Of a stretch of 64,000 bases of DNA, positions 34,935 through 44,209 are shown piece after piece; the first letter of the stretch is position 1, and each line of letters opens with the position of its first letter. Below the pieces are notes generated by a model that worked only from the letters and a program-made list of their open reading frames with translations, was not told the DNA's origin and ran no database searches. The stretch is from JBFMFH01 sp040752275 (GTDB lineage Bacteria > Acidobacteriota > Vicinamibacteria > Vicinamibacterales > JAKQTR01), in contig JBFMFH010000121.1 in assembly GCA_040752275.1 (NCBI GenBank), positions 26,018 to 90,017 on the forward strand. Reading direction: 5' to 3'. The translations under genes and the position numbers were made by a program.

Positions 34935-36437
34935 CTACCCGCCGACGATCGGTGGCTTGATCCCGTGGAAGAAGACCCACGAGATGAGCAGGCCAATCCA
35001 GATGATGAACCCGAACAGACTGACCAGGTACACGGCCGCCAGACGCCAGATGCCTTCCTCGCGCAGCTTCTTGAAGTTCGACACGAGGCCGATCGTGAAG
35101 AACGTCATGGCGAAGAGCAAGACGCGGAACGAGGTCGCCTCGTCGCTCGACAGTGCGGCGCCCGCGCTGAGGTCCGGCCACACCAGACAGATGCCGAGCA
35201 GGACGAAGAACGTGACGGCGTACCCCAGGACGAACTTGGGGAACCGTTCCCACACCACGCCCGCGCCGACGCGCTCGCCTGGCCGCCGATCGATCCGGGT
35301 ACACCAGATGACGGCCAGCACCAGCGCCCACACACCAATGAACACGTCGATGAACATCTTCGTCGTCGTCGCCGCGACGAGCATCCAGCCTTCCTTGTAC
35401 TCGATGCCCTGAACGGCCAGCGCCTTCGCCCGCACGAGCGAATCGACGATAGCCCCGCTGGCAACCGCTGCCCCGTCGGTCTTGACGGCAAGCCCCATCC
35501 AGGCGCCTGCGACCATCGGTTCGTGGTAGAGGAGAATCTGCGCCAGAAACGGCAGCAGCAGCAGTTCCACGACCGCGAAGATCACGACGAGGGAACTCAC
35601 CATGATGGGCACGCTCGGTCGCGCCCGCACGGCAGCGCCAGTCGCGATGGCGGCGGAGACGCCGCAGATCGACACGCCGGCCGCCAGCGGCACGGCCCAC
35701 TCCCGCGTGAATCCGAAATACCGGCGGGCAATGTAGTAGACCAGCGACCAGAAGATGAGGTAGGCGGCCACGATGGCACACAGGCCGTTGAAGAGCACCA
35801 CGCCCGCCAGGCCCGTCGCCGACGCGGCCTTGGCGCCCAACGCCCCACCCATGATGACCACGGCCGTCTTGATGTACCACTCGGGTCTGGTCGCTTCCGC
35901 GAGCCGCCCCGCGAGGCGCGGGTGGAAGTTCCCGACCGCCAGGCCGGCCAGAAGCGCCAGCACGAATCCGGCCTCGCCCGTGAGGTTCAGCGACCATGAG
36001 ATCCCGAACGCCTGCAGCTTGTCGGGCGTGGCCGCGACGTAGGCGTAGTGGCCGAGCACCCAGCAGGCGTAGCTCGCCCAGAAGATGACCGTGAAACCGG
36101 CGACGAACCGGCGCAGCGAGAACTGCAGGTAAATGGCGCCGATGAGGGCGACAGCCAACAAGAACACGTATGTTCCGGCGATCGACACCAGGACTGGCGT
36201 CGAGGCGTATCCGGCCGAGACCGGTCTGACGGCCGCAAGCGGCGCCAACCAGACATGGGATTTCGCTGCCCAGCCCAGCAGGTCGACACCCAGGATGACG
36301 CCCATCGACAGCACGAAGATCGCCAGGCCGAGCCAGACGGACCACCAGTCCTCGCTGGAGAGCCATGTAGAACGGACCGGCGCCGGTCCATCCGCTGATG
36401 ACGCGGGGGCCGAAGGCGGAGAGCCGCCAACCGGCAT
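34935..36437 (-). CDS. YeiH-family putative sulfate exporter
   Basis: The 500-residue protein has about ten or more membrane helices and conserved stretches of the YeiH/UPF0324 family, for example GVSICGVSAAIATGAAVRAR and the helix-rich FALTGLVSNFK-like end (FTIGLVSNFKKLREEGI). The family is annotated as putative sulfate exporters, and members in sulfate reducers may move sulfate or sulfite either way. The ATG at 36437 (MPVGGSPPSAPASS) has AGGAGG 5 bases upstream. It leads the minus-strand group with the 52-residue membrane protein, PEP-synthase-like copy 3, a cytidylate-kinase-like gene and hppA. Confidence 0.85.
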   Translation of the reverse strand: MPVGGSPPSAPASSADGPAPVRSTWLSSEDWWSVWLGLAIFVLSMGVILGVDLLGWAAKSHVWLAPLAAVRPVSAGYASTPVLVSIAGTYVFLLAVALIGAIYLQFSLRRFVAGFTVIFWASYACWVLGHYAYVAATPDKLQAFGISWSLNLTGEAGFVLALLAGLAVGNFHPRLAGRLAEATRPEWYIKTAVVIMGGALGAKAASATGLAGVVLFNGLCAIVAAYLIFWSLVYYIARRYFGFTREWAVPLAAGVSICGVSAAIATGAAVRARPSVPIMVSSLVVIFAVVELLLLPFLAQILLYHEPMVAGAWMGLAVKTDGAAVASGAIVDSLVRAKALAVQGIEYKEGWMLVAATTTKMFIDVFIGVWALVLAVIWCTRIDRRPGERVGAGVVWERFPKFVLGYAVTFFVLLGICLVWPDLSAGAALSSDEATSFRVLLFAMTFFTIGLVSNFKKLREEGIWRLAAVYLVSLFGFIIWIGLLISWVFFHGIKPPIVGG

Positions 36438-36549
36438 GAGCACCTCCTCCGGGAAACGGGAAGCTGGCGGGGGCGTCTGAATCACCGCGCGGGACGAGGC
36501 GCGGGGCCGGCGTTGGCCGGCAATTCGGGGGACCTTCGCTTTCAGCCTG

Positions 36550-36578
36550 AGACTAGAGCGATGCGGGGGCCGTGTCAA
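36550..36578 (-). promoter_or_regulatory. Predicted promoter of the yeiH operon
   Basis: TTGACA (36578-36573) and TAGTCT (36555-36550) on the minus strand are 17 bases apart and about 115 bases upstream of yeiH. The 322-base divergent region (36438-36759) holds no clear gene. I find no good promoter for the plus-strand operon within it; a GATAAT at 36605 lacks a -35 partner. Confidence 0.4.
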
Positions 36579-36759
36579 GGACTCCTGGCAATTGAACGAA
36601 CGACGATAATGCCGGCAGGCTTGGTAGACAAACACGCTCCAATTGACTCACGTGCTAAGCTTGGGGCGACTGCAGGTGCGACTCCGGCGCGCCTCCCGCT
36701 GCGCGCCGCACCTGTCCCGCCCCTTCCCGAAACCGATGGCTCCCTGGGGTCCACCCATC

Positions 36760-36987
36760 ATGCCGGGTGACTGGACACCCATCCAAATCGGGATTGTCGA
36801 TCAGATCGAACGGATCGCCCGCCGGCGCCCGTGCACACCCGCGCGGGTCTTCAGTGACACAGCTGGCGTCGTGGGGATCGACCGGCACGATGTGCTCGAC
36901 CGTGGCGCAGGGCTGGACCTCGTCACCGGCACCGAACGGGAGCCGCGCTTCGGCCTCACAGGCGAAGCAGGCCCGGTGTGGTCATGA
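36760..36987 (+). CDS. 75-residue protein coupled to PEP-synthase-like copy 4
   Basis: The reading frame starts MPGDWTPIQIGIVDQIERIA and ends PRFGLTGEAGPVWS. Its TGA overlaps the ATG of copy 4 as ATGA, the hallmark of translational coupling, and copy 4 has no ribosome binding site of its own. Charged and hydrophobic residues are spread as in a folded protein, and no signal peptide or membrane helix is seen. The ribosome binding site for the chosen ATG is poor. I do not recognise the family. It may be a small partner of copy 4. Confidence 0.5.
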   Translation: MPGDWTPIQIGIVDQIERIARRRPCTPARVFSDTAGVVGIDRHDVLDRGAGLDLVTGTEREPRFGLTGEAGPVWS

Positions 36988-39542
36988 AACTGGCAGATCT
37001 GCGGCGGGCGTTTCGCCGCCGGGAGCGGCCTCCCCTCGAATTGCCGGCACGCGTGTCCTACTGCCGTGAGGTGCTGCAAGCCAACAACGCGGCCCTCGGC
37101 TATCTGGCCCAGATCCAGGAGACGCTCGCCGGCACGGACCCGCTCCCGGCTGGTCAGGTCCGTCGCCTCGTGGCCGGAGTGATGACCCAGACGTTCCGGA
37201 TGATCGTCAACCTGAGCCGGATCACTGGAGGGCGTTTCGGCGAAGTGGAGTCGCGGTTCCGGCAGATCAAGGCGTCACTGGCCAGGAGTGTCGAGGTGCC
37301 GGCCGACGCCGGCGACGTGGGCTACACCGTCGGCCTCGATCGGCTCGACGCGTCGTTCGCGGAGGTGGTCGGCCAGAAGAGCGCATTCCTCGGAGAGGCC
37401 CGCCGGTGGCTGCCGGCGCACGTGCCGCACGGATTCGCCACGTCGGTGACCGCCTACCGGGCCTTCATGGACCACGACGGCCTCGGCGCGCGGGTTGCCG
37501 AGATCCTCGAGCGGGGCGGGATGGGGGATGTCGCAAGCTGTTTCGAGCTCTCGGCGGACATCGTACGTCTCGTCGAAGGCGCTCGGGTCCCCGCCGACGT
37601 GGCCGGCGCCATCGCAGCATCCCTCGACGCCATTCCTGGAGGAGATGCGCGGCGCTTCGCCGTGCGATCGAGCGCCCTCTTGGAGGGCGGGGCCGAGATG
37701 TCCTTCGCCGGGCAGTATCGGTCGTGCCTGAACGTCCCTCCCGACGGCGTGGTCGACGCCTTCAAGCGGGTGATCGCCAGCAAGTACTCGCCCGAGGCCA
37801 TTTCGTATCGCGCACTGCGGGGGTTCGACGACGAAGACGTCGCCATGTGTTGCTGTGTCATCGAGATGGTCGACGCCGTGGCCGCCGGGGTCCTCTACAG
37901 CTCGTGTCAGGGTGAGACAGAGCCGACGACGCTCGTCCAGGCCGTGAGAGGCCTCGGCCTCGCGGCCGTGGATGGGTCGGCAGAGCCGGACTCGTACACG
38001 GCCGGCTGCCAGACGAAGCGCATGCTCGGCACGAGGTTGGGGCGCCAGGCCTCTCGCATCGTGGGCGCGCCGCACGAGGGAACGGTGCGCGAGGCGATCG
38101 CGCCCGGAGACGGTTCGTCTCCAGTGCTCGACGAGTCACAGGTGCTCGGGCTTGCGGGGCTCGCCTGGGCCCTGCAACCCCGTCTCGGCACCCCCCTCGA
38201 CATGGAATGGGCAATCGGGCGAGACCGGCGTTTCGTCATCCTCCAGCTGAGGCCGCAGCCCGTGGAGATGGTGCGAGGCGCGAAGCCGCTCCAGCGGCGC
38301 GTGGTTGGCTACCGGATCCTGTTGGAAGGGGGATCGGTCGTCTCCCCCGGGGTGGCGTCCGGCCCCGTCTGCCACGTCGAGAGCGATCTCGACATGCTCA
38401 GGTGCGGGAAGGGCGCCGTCCTGGTGACCACCGAAGCGAGCCCGCGCCTGGCCGTCCTCCTGCCCAGAGTGGCCGCCGTCGTCGCAGACCTCGGAGAAGT
38501 GACCGGGCACCTGGCTGCTGTCGCACGCGAGCTGAAGGTGCCGGCCCTGTTCGCCACCCGCGCGGCGAGTACGGCGCTCGCAGCAGGCGCGATGGCGACG
38601 GTCGATGCCGAAGCAGCCGTTGTGTACGAGGGCCGCGTGGTCGAACTGGTCGATGTGCCGCCGCCGCCGAGCCTCGTCCGGACGATCGATCCGAACAGGG
38701 CGCTTCTCGCGTCCGTCGCCGACCGGATCGTACCGCTGACGCTGAAGGACCGGCTGGCCAGCGGCTACACGCCTGCGCGATGCCGGTCGCTGCACGACAT
38801 CATCCGGTTCTGCCATCAGGCCACGATCGAGGCCATCTTCGATCTTGGTGACCGGGCACTGCACCGCAACGAAGGGCTGCGGCGCCTGGTCACCGACGTG
38901 CCAATCGATTGCCGGTTGTTCGATCTCGGCGGCGGGTTCAGCGACAACTTGCCGGCGGGCGACATCCGCATCGAGGACGTCACGTGCCGCCCCATGCGGG
39001 CCTTGTGGCGGGGGATGACCGATCCCCGCGTGGTGTGGCGGGCCTCGCGGCCAGTGTCCTTGACGGGACTGGCGTCCGCGCTGGTCAACTACAACCTCGA
39101 CCACGACCAGCGGATGCGGAATCTGGGTGAGCCGTCCTACGCGTTCGTCACCGCCGATTACCTGAATCTGAACTCACGGGTTGGCTATCATTTCACCACC
39201 GTGGACGCGCGACTGGGCGAGGCGTCCGAATCCAACTACGCGTCCCTGCGCTTCGTGGGCGGCTCGACGGGCGTCGACCAGCGGTCCCGGCGCGCGGCGC
39301 TGATCCGGCGCCTGCTCGAGGCCTACCGGTTCGAGACGGACTGCCGCGTGGATCTCGTCAATGCCCGAATCCGTCACCGGCCACCGGCCGAGATGGAGGA
39401 GGCACTCGCACGGGTCGGCCGCCTGCTCGGCTACGTCAATCACCTCGACATGGCCCTGACCTCTGAGGCCGCTGTTGCCGAGTACGAAGCGGCGTTCCTC
39501 CGGGGCGACTACCACTTCAAGGGGAGCAGTCTCCATGACTGA
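36984..39542 (+). CDS. PEP-synthase-like phosphotransfer protein, copy 4
   Basis: The 852-residue paralogue has an N-terminal helical region with VLQANNAALGYLAQIQE, ATP-grasp FAVRSSALLEGGAEMSFAGQ and phosphohistidine motif EVTGHLAAVARELKVPAL (His509). The C-terminal domain has CRSLHDIIRFCHQAT, FDLGGG, NYASLRFVGGST and NHLDMAL. The ATP-grasp acidic residue pattern differs from copies 1 and 2 (LEGG instead of GEDG). Its start overlaps the upstream 75-residue gene by ATGA, and its stop overlaps histidine kinase 4 by 8 bases, so it is embedded in a tightly coupled operon. Confidence 0.85.
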   Translation: MKLADLRRAFRRRERPPLELPARVSYCREVLQANNAALGYLAQIQETLAGTDPLPAGQVRRLVAGVMTQTFRMIVNLSRITGGRFGEVESRFRQIKASLARSVEVPADAGDVGYTVGLDRLDASFAEVVGQKSAFLGEARRWLPAHVPHGFATSVTAYRAFMDHDGLGARVAEILERGGMGDVASCFELSADIVRLVEGARVPADVAGAIAASLDAIPGGDARRFAVRSSALLEGGAEMSFAGQYRSCLNVPPDGVVDAFKRVIASKYSPEAISYRALRGFDDEDVAMCCCVIEMVDAVAAGVLYSSCQGETEPTTLVQAVRGLGLAAVDGSAEPDSYTAGCQTKRMLGTRLGRQASRIVGAPHEGTVREAIAPGDGSSPVLDESQVLGLAGLAWALQPRLGTPLDMEWAIGRDRRFVILQLRPQPVEMVRGAKPLQRRVVGYRILLEGGSVVSPGVASGPVCHVESDLDMLRCGKGAVLVTTEASPRLAVLLPRVAAVVADLGEVTGHLAAVARELKVPALFATRAASTALAAGAMATVDAEAAVVYEGRVVELVDVPPPPSLVRTIDPNRALLASVADRIVPLTLKDRLASGYTPARCRSLHDIIRFCHQATIEAIFDLGDRALHRNEGLRRLVTDVPIDCRLFDLGGGFSDNLPAGDIRIEDVTCRPMRALWRGMTDPRVVWRASRPVSLTGLASALVNYNLDHDQRMRNLGEPSYAFVTADYLNLNSRVGYHFTTVDARLGEASESNYASLRFVGGSTGVDQRSRRAALIRRLLEAYRFETDCRVDLVNARIRHRPPAEMEEALARVGRLLGYVNHLDMALTSEAAVAEYEAAFLRGDYHFKGSSLHD

Positions 39543-41217
39543 GCGCATCAGCCGGCCGTACCGCCGCCTGGCGAGCCAGATGCTGATGGTGCTACTCGCG
39601 TTCGGACTCGTTCCGCTCGTGGTGATGGGGATCGCGGGGTTCGCCGCCCAACTCAACGCCGTCGAGACTCGGACGCGAAACGTCCTCGAGGCCATGGTCA
39701 AGAACCGCCGGGCCACCGTCGAGCTCTTCCTCGAAGAGAAGCGCCGGCAGCTGGAGTTGGTGGCGGCGGCGGCGCCCGTGAGCGAGCTGGGCAAGCCGGC
39801 GGTGATCGAAATGCTGCGGGACCAGTTGCGCAGCGAACACGGAGCGATTGTCGATCTCGGCCTTATCGACGACACCGGCCGCCATGTCGTGTATGTGGGG
39901 CCCTACAGCCTGCAGGACCTGAACTACTCGGACCAGCCGTGGTTCGAGCAGGTCATGGTCCGCGGCCACTACGAGAGCGACATCTTCATGGGGTTCCGCC
40001 GGTTTCCGCACATGGTTATGGCGGTCAAGAAGCGCGAACAGGGGCGGGTGTGGATACTGCGGGCCACTATCGACACCGACCAGCTCAGCGACTTGGTCCG
40101 GGAGGGCGGGCTCGAGTCGGGCGCCGACGTCTTCGTGCTCAACCGCGCCGGCGAGTACCAGACGCGCTACTCGGCGGAACACCGGCTCATGGAGCGGGCA
40201 GATCTCCCGGTTCCGCCCCTCCACTCGGGCGTGCGGGTGATCGACTACGCTAAGCACGGCGCGCGCGAGTTCGTCGCCACGGCGTGGCTCCGCAATGACA
40301 ACTGGGTCCTGGTGGCCCGGCAGCGCGTGCCGGGATTCCTGGCGCTTGTCGTCTCGAGCCCGATCGTCACGATCGTGTTCGTGGCGGGCCTCCTGCTCGT
40401 GCCGCCGTTGTCTCTCTTCGTGGCCCGCCGCCGCCTGAGCCAGATCCGCGGCCTCGAGCGGGAGCGGGCGGAACTCTACCAGTCGGTGGCTCAGTCCGAG
40501 AAGATGGCCACCATCGGCCGGATGGCCGCATCGATCGCCCATGAGATCAACAATCCGTTCGCAATCATCCAGGAGCAGGTCGGAGTGTTGACCGACGGAC
40601 TGGCCGACGCAGGCGGGGTACCGGACGCCGAGTTGCGCGACCGCCTCCGGAAGATCGAGGCCCAGATCCAGCGCGGCCGGGGCGTGACCCATCGGCTGCT
40701 GGGCTTCTCGCGGCGTCTGGGCCCTGGCGTCGAGCCGATTGACGTCGCCGAGGCACTCAACGAGACGCTGAACTTCTTGGCCAAGGAGGCCGAGGCCTCC
40801 AACATCCAGATCGTCCGCGACTACGACAAGGACGCCCCGCTCATCCGCTCCAGTGTGGCGCAAATGCAGCAGGTCTTCCTGAACCTGATCAATAACGCGA
40901 TCGACGCCGTCGGGCGCGATGGTGAGATCCGACTGTCAGTGAGACGGGACGGCGATGGTGTCGCCGTCGCCGTCGCCGACAACGGTCCGGGCATCCCCGC
41001 CGCACTGCGCGACCGGGTCTTCGACCCGTTCTTCTCGACCAAGACGGGCCCGACGCACAACGCGGGTCTGGGTTTGGCCATCTGCCGCGAAACAATGTTG
41101 GCGCTTGGCGGCCGGATCGAGATCGACAGCCGGATCGAGAGAGGGACACGGTTCATTGTCTGGTTCCCGACGATACCGCCCGGTGAGACGAACCGGCTTG
41201 CGCGCGCGCATGCGTGA
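39535..41217 (+). CDS. Sensor histidine kinase 4 with Cache-like sensor
   Basis: The 560-residue kinase has a first membrane helix (MLMVLLAFGLVPLVVMGIAG), an extracytoplasmic Cache-like domain of about 240 residues (IVDLGLIDDTGRHVVYVGPY) and a second helix near residue 290. The core has IGRMAASIAHEINNPFAIIQ, LNLINNAIDAVGRDG, DNGPGIPAAL and HNAGLGLAI. The ATG at 39535 overlaps the PEP-synthase-like copy 4 stop by 8 bases and has GGGGAG 8 bases upstream. RR4 begins 40 bases after its end. Confidence 0.92.
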   Translation: MTERISRPYRRLASQMLMVLLAFGLVPLVVMGIAGFAAQLNAVETRTRNVLEAMVKNRRATVELFLEEKRRQLELVAAAAPVSELGKPAVIEMLRDQLRSEHGAIVDLGLIDDTGRHVVYVGPYSLQDLNYSDQPWFEQVMVRGHYESDIFMGFRRFPHMVMAVKKREQGRVWILRATIDTDQLSDLVREGGLESGADVFVLNRAGEYQTRYSAEHRLMERADLPVPPLHSGVRVIDYAKHGAREFVATAWLRNDNWVLVARQRVPGFLALVVSSPIVTIVFVAGLLLVPPLSLFVARRRLSQIRGLERERAELYQSVAQSEKMATIGRMAASIAHEINNPFAIIQEQVGVLTDGLADAGGVPDAELRDRLRKIEAQIQRGRGVTHRLLGFSRRLGPGVEPIDVAEALNETLNFLAKEAEASNIQIVRDYDKDAPLIRSSVAQMQQVFLNLINNAIDAVGRDGEIRLSVRRDGDGVAVAVADNGPGIPAALRDRVFDPFFSTKTGPTHNAGLGLAICRETMLALGGRIEIDSRIERGTRFIVWFPTIPPGETNRLARAHA

Positions 41218-41257
41218 GGCGGTTTTCGAAACAACCCGCGAGAGGTGGAGGTACGAC

Positions 41258-41644
41258 ATGGCCGATCTGAGGTTGCTCCTGGTCGATGACGAGCCGGACT
41301 TCCTCGAGCCGCTCTGCACGCGGCTGACCCGCCGGCGGGTCGCGTGCGCCACCGCCGCCAGCGGGGAGGAGGCCCTGCAGGCGCTCGCGGACAGCCGTTT
41401 CGACTGCGCAGTCGTCGACGTCAAGATGCCAGGCATGGACGGCCTCGAGCTGCTGCGTCGGATCCGGCGTGACCACCCGGGCACCCCAGTGGTGCTGCTC
41501 ACGGGTCACGCCTCGGTCGAGATGGGCGTGCAGGGCATGGAGCTCGGCGCCTTCGACTACCTGCTCAAGCCCGTCGATCTCGACGAGCTGCTCGACGTCG
41601 TGCGTCGGGCCGCCGAACAGCCCCGCGAACCCGGTTTGCCGTGA
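41258..41644 (+). CDS. Receiver-only response regulator 4
   Basis: The 128-residue single receiver shows LLLVDDEPDF, phosphoacceptor CAVVDVKMPGMDGLEL, switch LLTGHAS and DYLLKPVDLDEL. It resembles RR1 (both GHAS, GM.LGA.DYLLKP). GGAGG lies 6 bases before the ATG. Its stop overlaps the start of PEP-synthase-like copy 5 as GTGA. This direct coupling of receiver and PEP-synthase-like protein is the best local evidence that the two act together. Confidence 0.92.
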   Translation: MADLRLLLVDDEPDFLEPLCTRLTRRRVACATAASGEEALQALADSRFDCAVVDVKMPGMDGLELLRRIRRDHPGTPVVLLTGHASVEMGVQGMELGAFDYLLKPVDLDELLDVVRRAAEQPREPGLP

Positions 41645-44184
41645 CACCACGTCCGGACTCGGGCGGGACGGGCGGCCGGCTCAAGGCGGCATGGCAGGCC
41701 CTCGTCTCCCGCGCCGCGCAGGCGCCTCCCACTGCCGACATGGCGCGGATTCGGCTGATGTACGAGCGGTTTCGCGAGATCCTGGCCGGCAATGACGCCA
41801 CACTCCAGCTGATTGCCGAAATCGATGAGTGTCTCGCCGGACGGGCGGTCTTCACCCTCGAGAGCCTCGTGCGGCAGATTCACAAGGCGGAGATGCACGT
41901 CTTCGTCATGGTGAAGAACCTGAACCTGCTCTCCGGCAACGCCCACGGCGGCCTCTACGCGAGATTGCGGGAACTCTCGGCCGAGATCGCGGCGATGAGC
42001 CCCTTGTCTGGGGACGCGCCGGAGCAGGCTGAGGTCATGGCGCTCGAGGATATCCGCCTCGACCGGGCGTTGCTGGTCGGATCGAAAATCGCGCGGCTAG
42101 GCGAGGCCAGGGCGCGTGCGGGCGTCACCGTGCCCGAGGGGTTTGCGATCACCACGGCTGCGTTCTCCGCCTTCATGTCGGCGAACGGCCTCTGGGAGCG
42201 CGCGGCGCATCTCGAGGACTTGGTGCAGACCCGGGGCGACGCGTCCGCCGTGGCGCTCGCCTGCCAGGAAGTGCAGCGGGCGATTCTGGGGGCGCCCGTC
42301 CCGGAACGCATCGTCGGAACCATCACCGGCGCATTTGATCACCTCGCCGAGGGGACCGACCTGCGCGTTGCCATGCGGTCGAGCGCTGTTGGCGAGGATA
42401 CCTACGTGTCACATGCGGGCCAGTACCATACCGAGTTGGGCGTGAGGCGCGAAGGCTTGCTCGACGCGTATCGCGCGGTCATCGCCAGCGCCTATGGCCG
42501 TGCGGCCATCTTGTACCGATTCGAACACAAGATGGGCACCCGCGAGACGGCCATGGCCGTCGGCTGCCTCCGCATGCTCGACCCCCGGTGCAGCGGCGTC
42601 ATGTTCACGCGCCGGCCCGACGCGCCAGACATCGACGCGGTGGTTGTGGCTGCGGTGCCCGGCCTCGCATCCGCCCTGGTCGCCGGCGAGCAGGACGCAC
42701 ACGTCTGGATCACCGGGGACGATCCCCGGACACCGGCGAGCACGCTGCTCACACCGGACGACCTCTCCGGTCTGTCTGCCATCGCACGCCGCCTCGAATC
42801 GTGTCTCGGCGGGCCGCAGGAAGTGGAGTGGGCCATCGAACGGGCAGGCCCAATCGTCGTCGTCCAGAGCCGCGCGCTCATCGCGACGCAGCGCACGCCC
42901 GTTCAGGACACGCCCATCAGCGACGAACCGCCGCTCCTGGCCGGCGGGCTGACCGCGTGCCCCGGTGTTGGGGCGGGACGCGTGGTGCAGGTGGCGCGAG
43001 AGGATGATCTCGATGCGTTTCCTGACCGGGGCGTGCTCGTCGCCCGGCAGGCGCTCCCGATGTACTCGCGGATCTTGTCTCGGTGCGCCGCCATCGTTAC
43101 GGACATCGGATCGCCGGCGGGGCACATGGCCAGCCTGGCCCGCGAGTACGGCGTTCCGGCTCTCGTCGGCTGCGGGGAGGCCACGTCGGTGCTGCTGGCG
43201 GGAATGCCGGTCACCGTGGACGCCACGCGGGCACAGGTGTTCTCCGGATTGCTGGCCGCGTCGGAGTCCGCGCCGGCGCGCCCGGCGCCTGCGGCAGACG
43301 CGCCGGCCGTTCAGGCGCTCAGACGGATCGCCCGCCTGATCACCCCGCTCTCGCTCACCGATCCCGCCAATCCGGTTTTCCGCCCCGCGTCCTGCCAGTC
43401 ACTGCACGACATCGCGCGCTATGTGCACGAGAAGACCTTTGAGGTTGTGTTCCACTGGGGCGATGTGAACTGGGGCGATACGCGCCATGCCCGCCGGTTG
43501 CAGGTGCATCTGCCGTTGACGATCGATGTCATCGACGTCGGGGGCGGGATCAGAGACGCCGGCGCGCGCCGCGATGACGAGCCGCACGCAGGGCCGGCGG
43601 CGGGAAGCGCCGGCGCGCCGGGCATCGGTGTCGAGGATGTGCTCTCAGTGCCCTTCCGCGCGCTGCTCTCCGGCATGCTGGACGCGCGCATCCGGTGGGA
43701 TCGGCCCCGGCCGCTGTCGGCCCGCGGGTTTCTGGCCGTGGTTGGGGAACGGATGGCCGGTTTGCCCGGCGAAGCGCTCGGGGTGGGCGGTGCGTCCTAC
43801 GCTATCGTGTCGGATCGGTACCTGAACTTCTCGACCAAGGCCGGCTATCACTTCGCCACCATCGACACCTACTGCGGGCACAGCGTCAACAAGAACTACA
43901 TCCACTTCCGTTTCGCGGGCGGCGCCGCGGACGGCGCCCGTCGAGAGCGGCGGGTGCGCTTGATCGCCAGTGTCCTTGCCAGCCTCGATTTCAAAGTGCA
44001 GACGCGAGGCGACCTCCTGGTGGCTCGGCTGGGTCAGTTCGACCAGGCGACGCTGCTCGCGAGACTGGAGGACATGGGTCGGCTCTGCATGTGCACGCGT
44101 CAGCTCGACATGCTGATGGACACGGAAGGCAGCCCCGAGTTCTTCGCCCGGGCGTTTCTCGCCGGCCAGCTCGATCGCTTCTGA
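41641..44184 (+). CDS. PEP-synthase-like phosphotransfer protein, copy 5
   Basis: The 847-residue paralogue has N-terminal helices with ILAGNDATLQLIAEIDECL, ATP-grasp VAMRSSAVGEDTYVSHAGQY and phosphohistidine motif SPAGHMASLAREYGVPAL (His495). The C-terminal domain has CQSLHDIARYVHEKT, IDVGGG, NYIHFRFAGGAA and RQLDMLM. An Ala/Gly/Asp-rich insertion after IDVGGG (about residues 640-665) is not seen in the others. It is closest to copy 1 by eye. It starts with GTG overlapping the RR4 stop and has no ribosome binding site of its own. It converges on the cassette 2 lipoprotein. Confidence 0.85.
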   Translation: MTPRPDSGGTGGRLKAAWQALVSRAAQAPPTADMARIRLMYERFREILAGNDATLQLIAEIDECLAGRAVFTLESLVRQIHKAEMHVFVMVKNLNLLSGNAHGGLYARLRELSAEIAAMSPLSGDAPEQAEVMALEDIRLDRALLVGSKIARLGEARARAGVTVPEGFAITTAAFSAFMSANGLWERAAHLEDLVQTRGDASAVALACQEVQRAILGAPVPERIVGTITGAFDHLAEGTDLRVAMRSSAVGEDTYVSHAGQYHTELGVRREGLLDAYRAVIASAYGRAAILYRFEHKMGTRETAMAVGCLRMLDPRCSGVMFTRRPDAPDIDAVVVAAVPGLASALVAGEQDAHVWITGDDPRTPASTLLTPDDLSGLSAIARRLESCLGGPQEVEWAIERAGPIVVVQSRALIATQRTPVQDTPISDEPPLLAGGLTACPGVGAGRVVQVAREDDLDAFPDRGVLVARQALPMYSRILSRCAAIVTDIGSPAGHMASLAREYGVPALVGCGEATSVLLAGMPVTVDATRAQVFSGLLAASESAPARPAPAADAPAVQALRRIARLITPLSLTDPANPVFRPASCQSLHDIARYVHEKTFEVVFHWGDVNWGDTRHARRLQVHLPLTIDVIDVGGGIRDAGARRDDEPHAGPAAGSAGAPGIGVEDVLSVPFRALLSGMLDARIRWDRPRPLSARGFLAVVGERMAGLPGEALGVGGASYAIVSDRYLNFSTKAGYHFATIDTYCGHSVNKNYIHFRFAGGAADGARRERRVRLIASVLASLDFKVQTRGDLLVARLGQFDQATLLARLEDMGRLCMCTRQLDMLMDTEGSPEFFARAFLAGQLDRF

Positions 44185-44209
44185 GGACGGGCCCCTCTTC
44201 AGCCTATCG

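Noticed and set aside
32146..36366. Apparent 1406-residue fusion of YeiH region and PEP-synthase-like protein
   Set aside because: The first 545 codons run through yeiH in a different frame and make Arg/Gly-rich nonsense. yeiH, a small membrane gene and copy 3 each have their own start.
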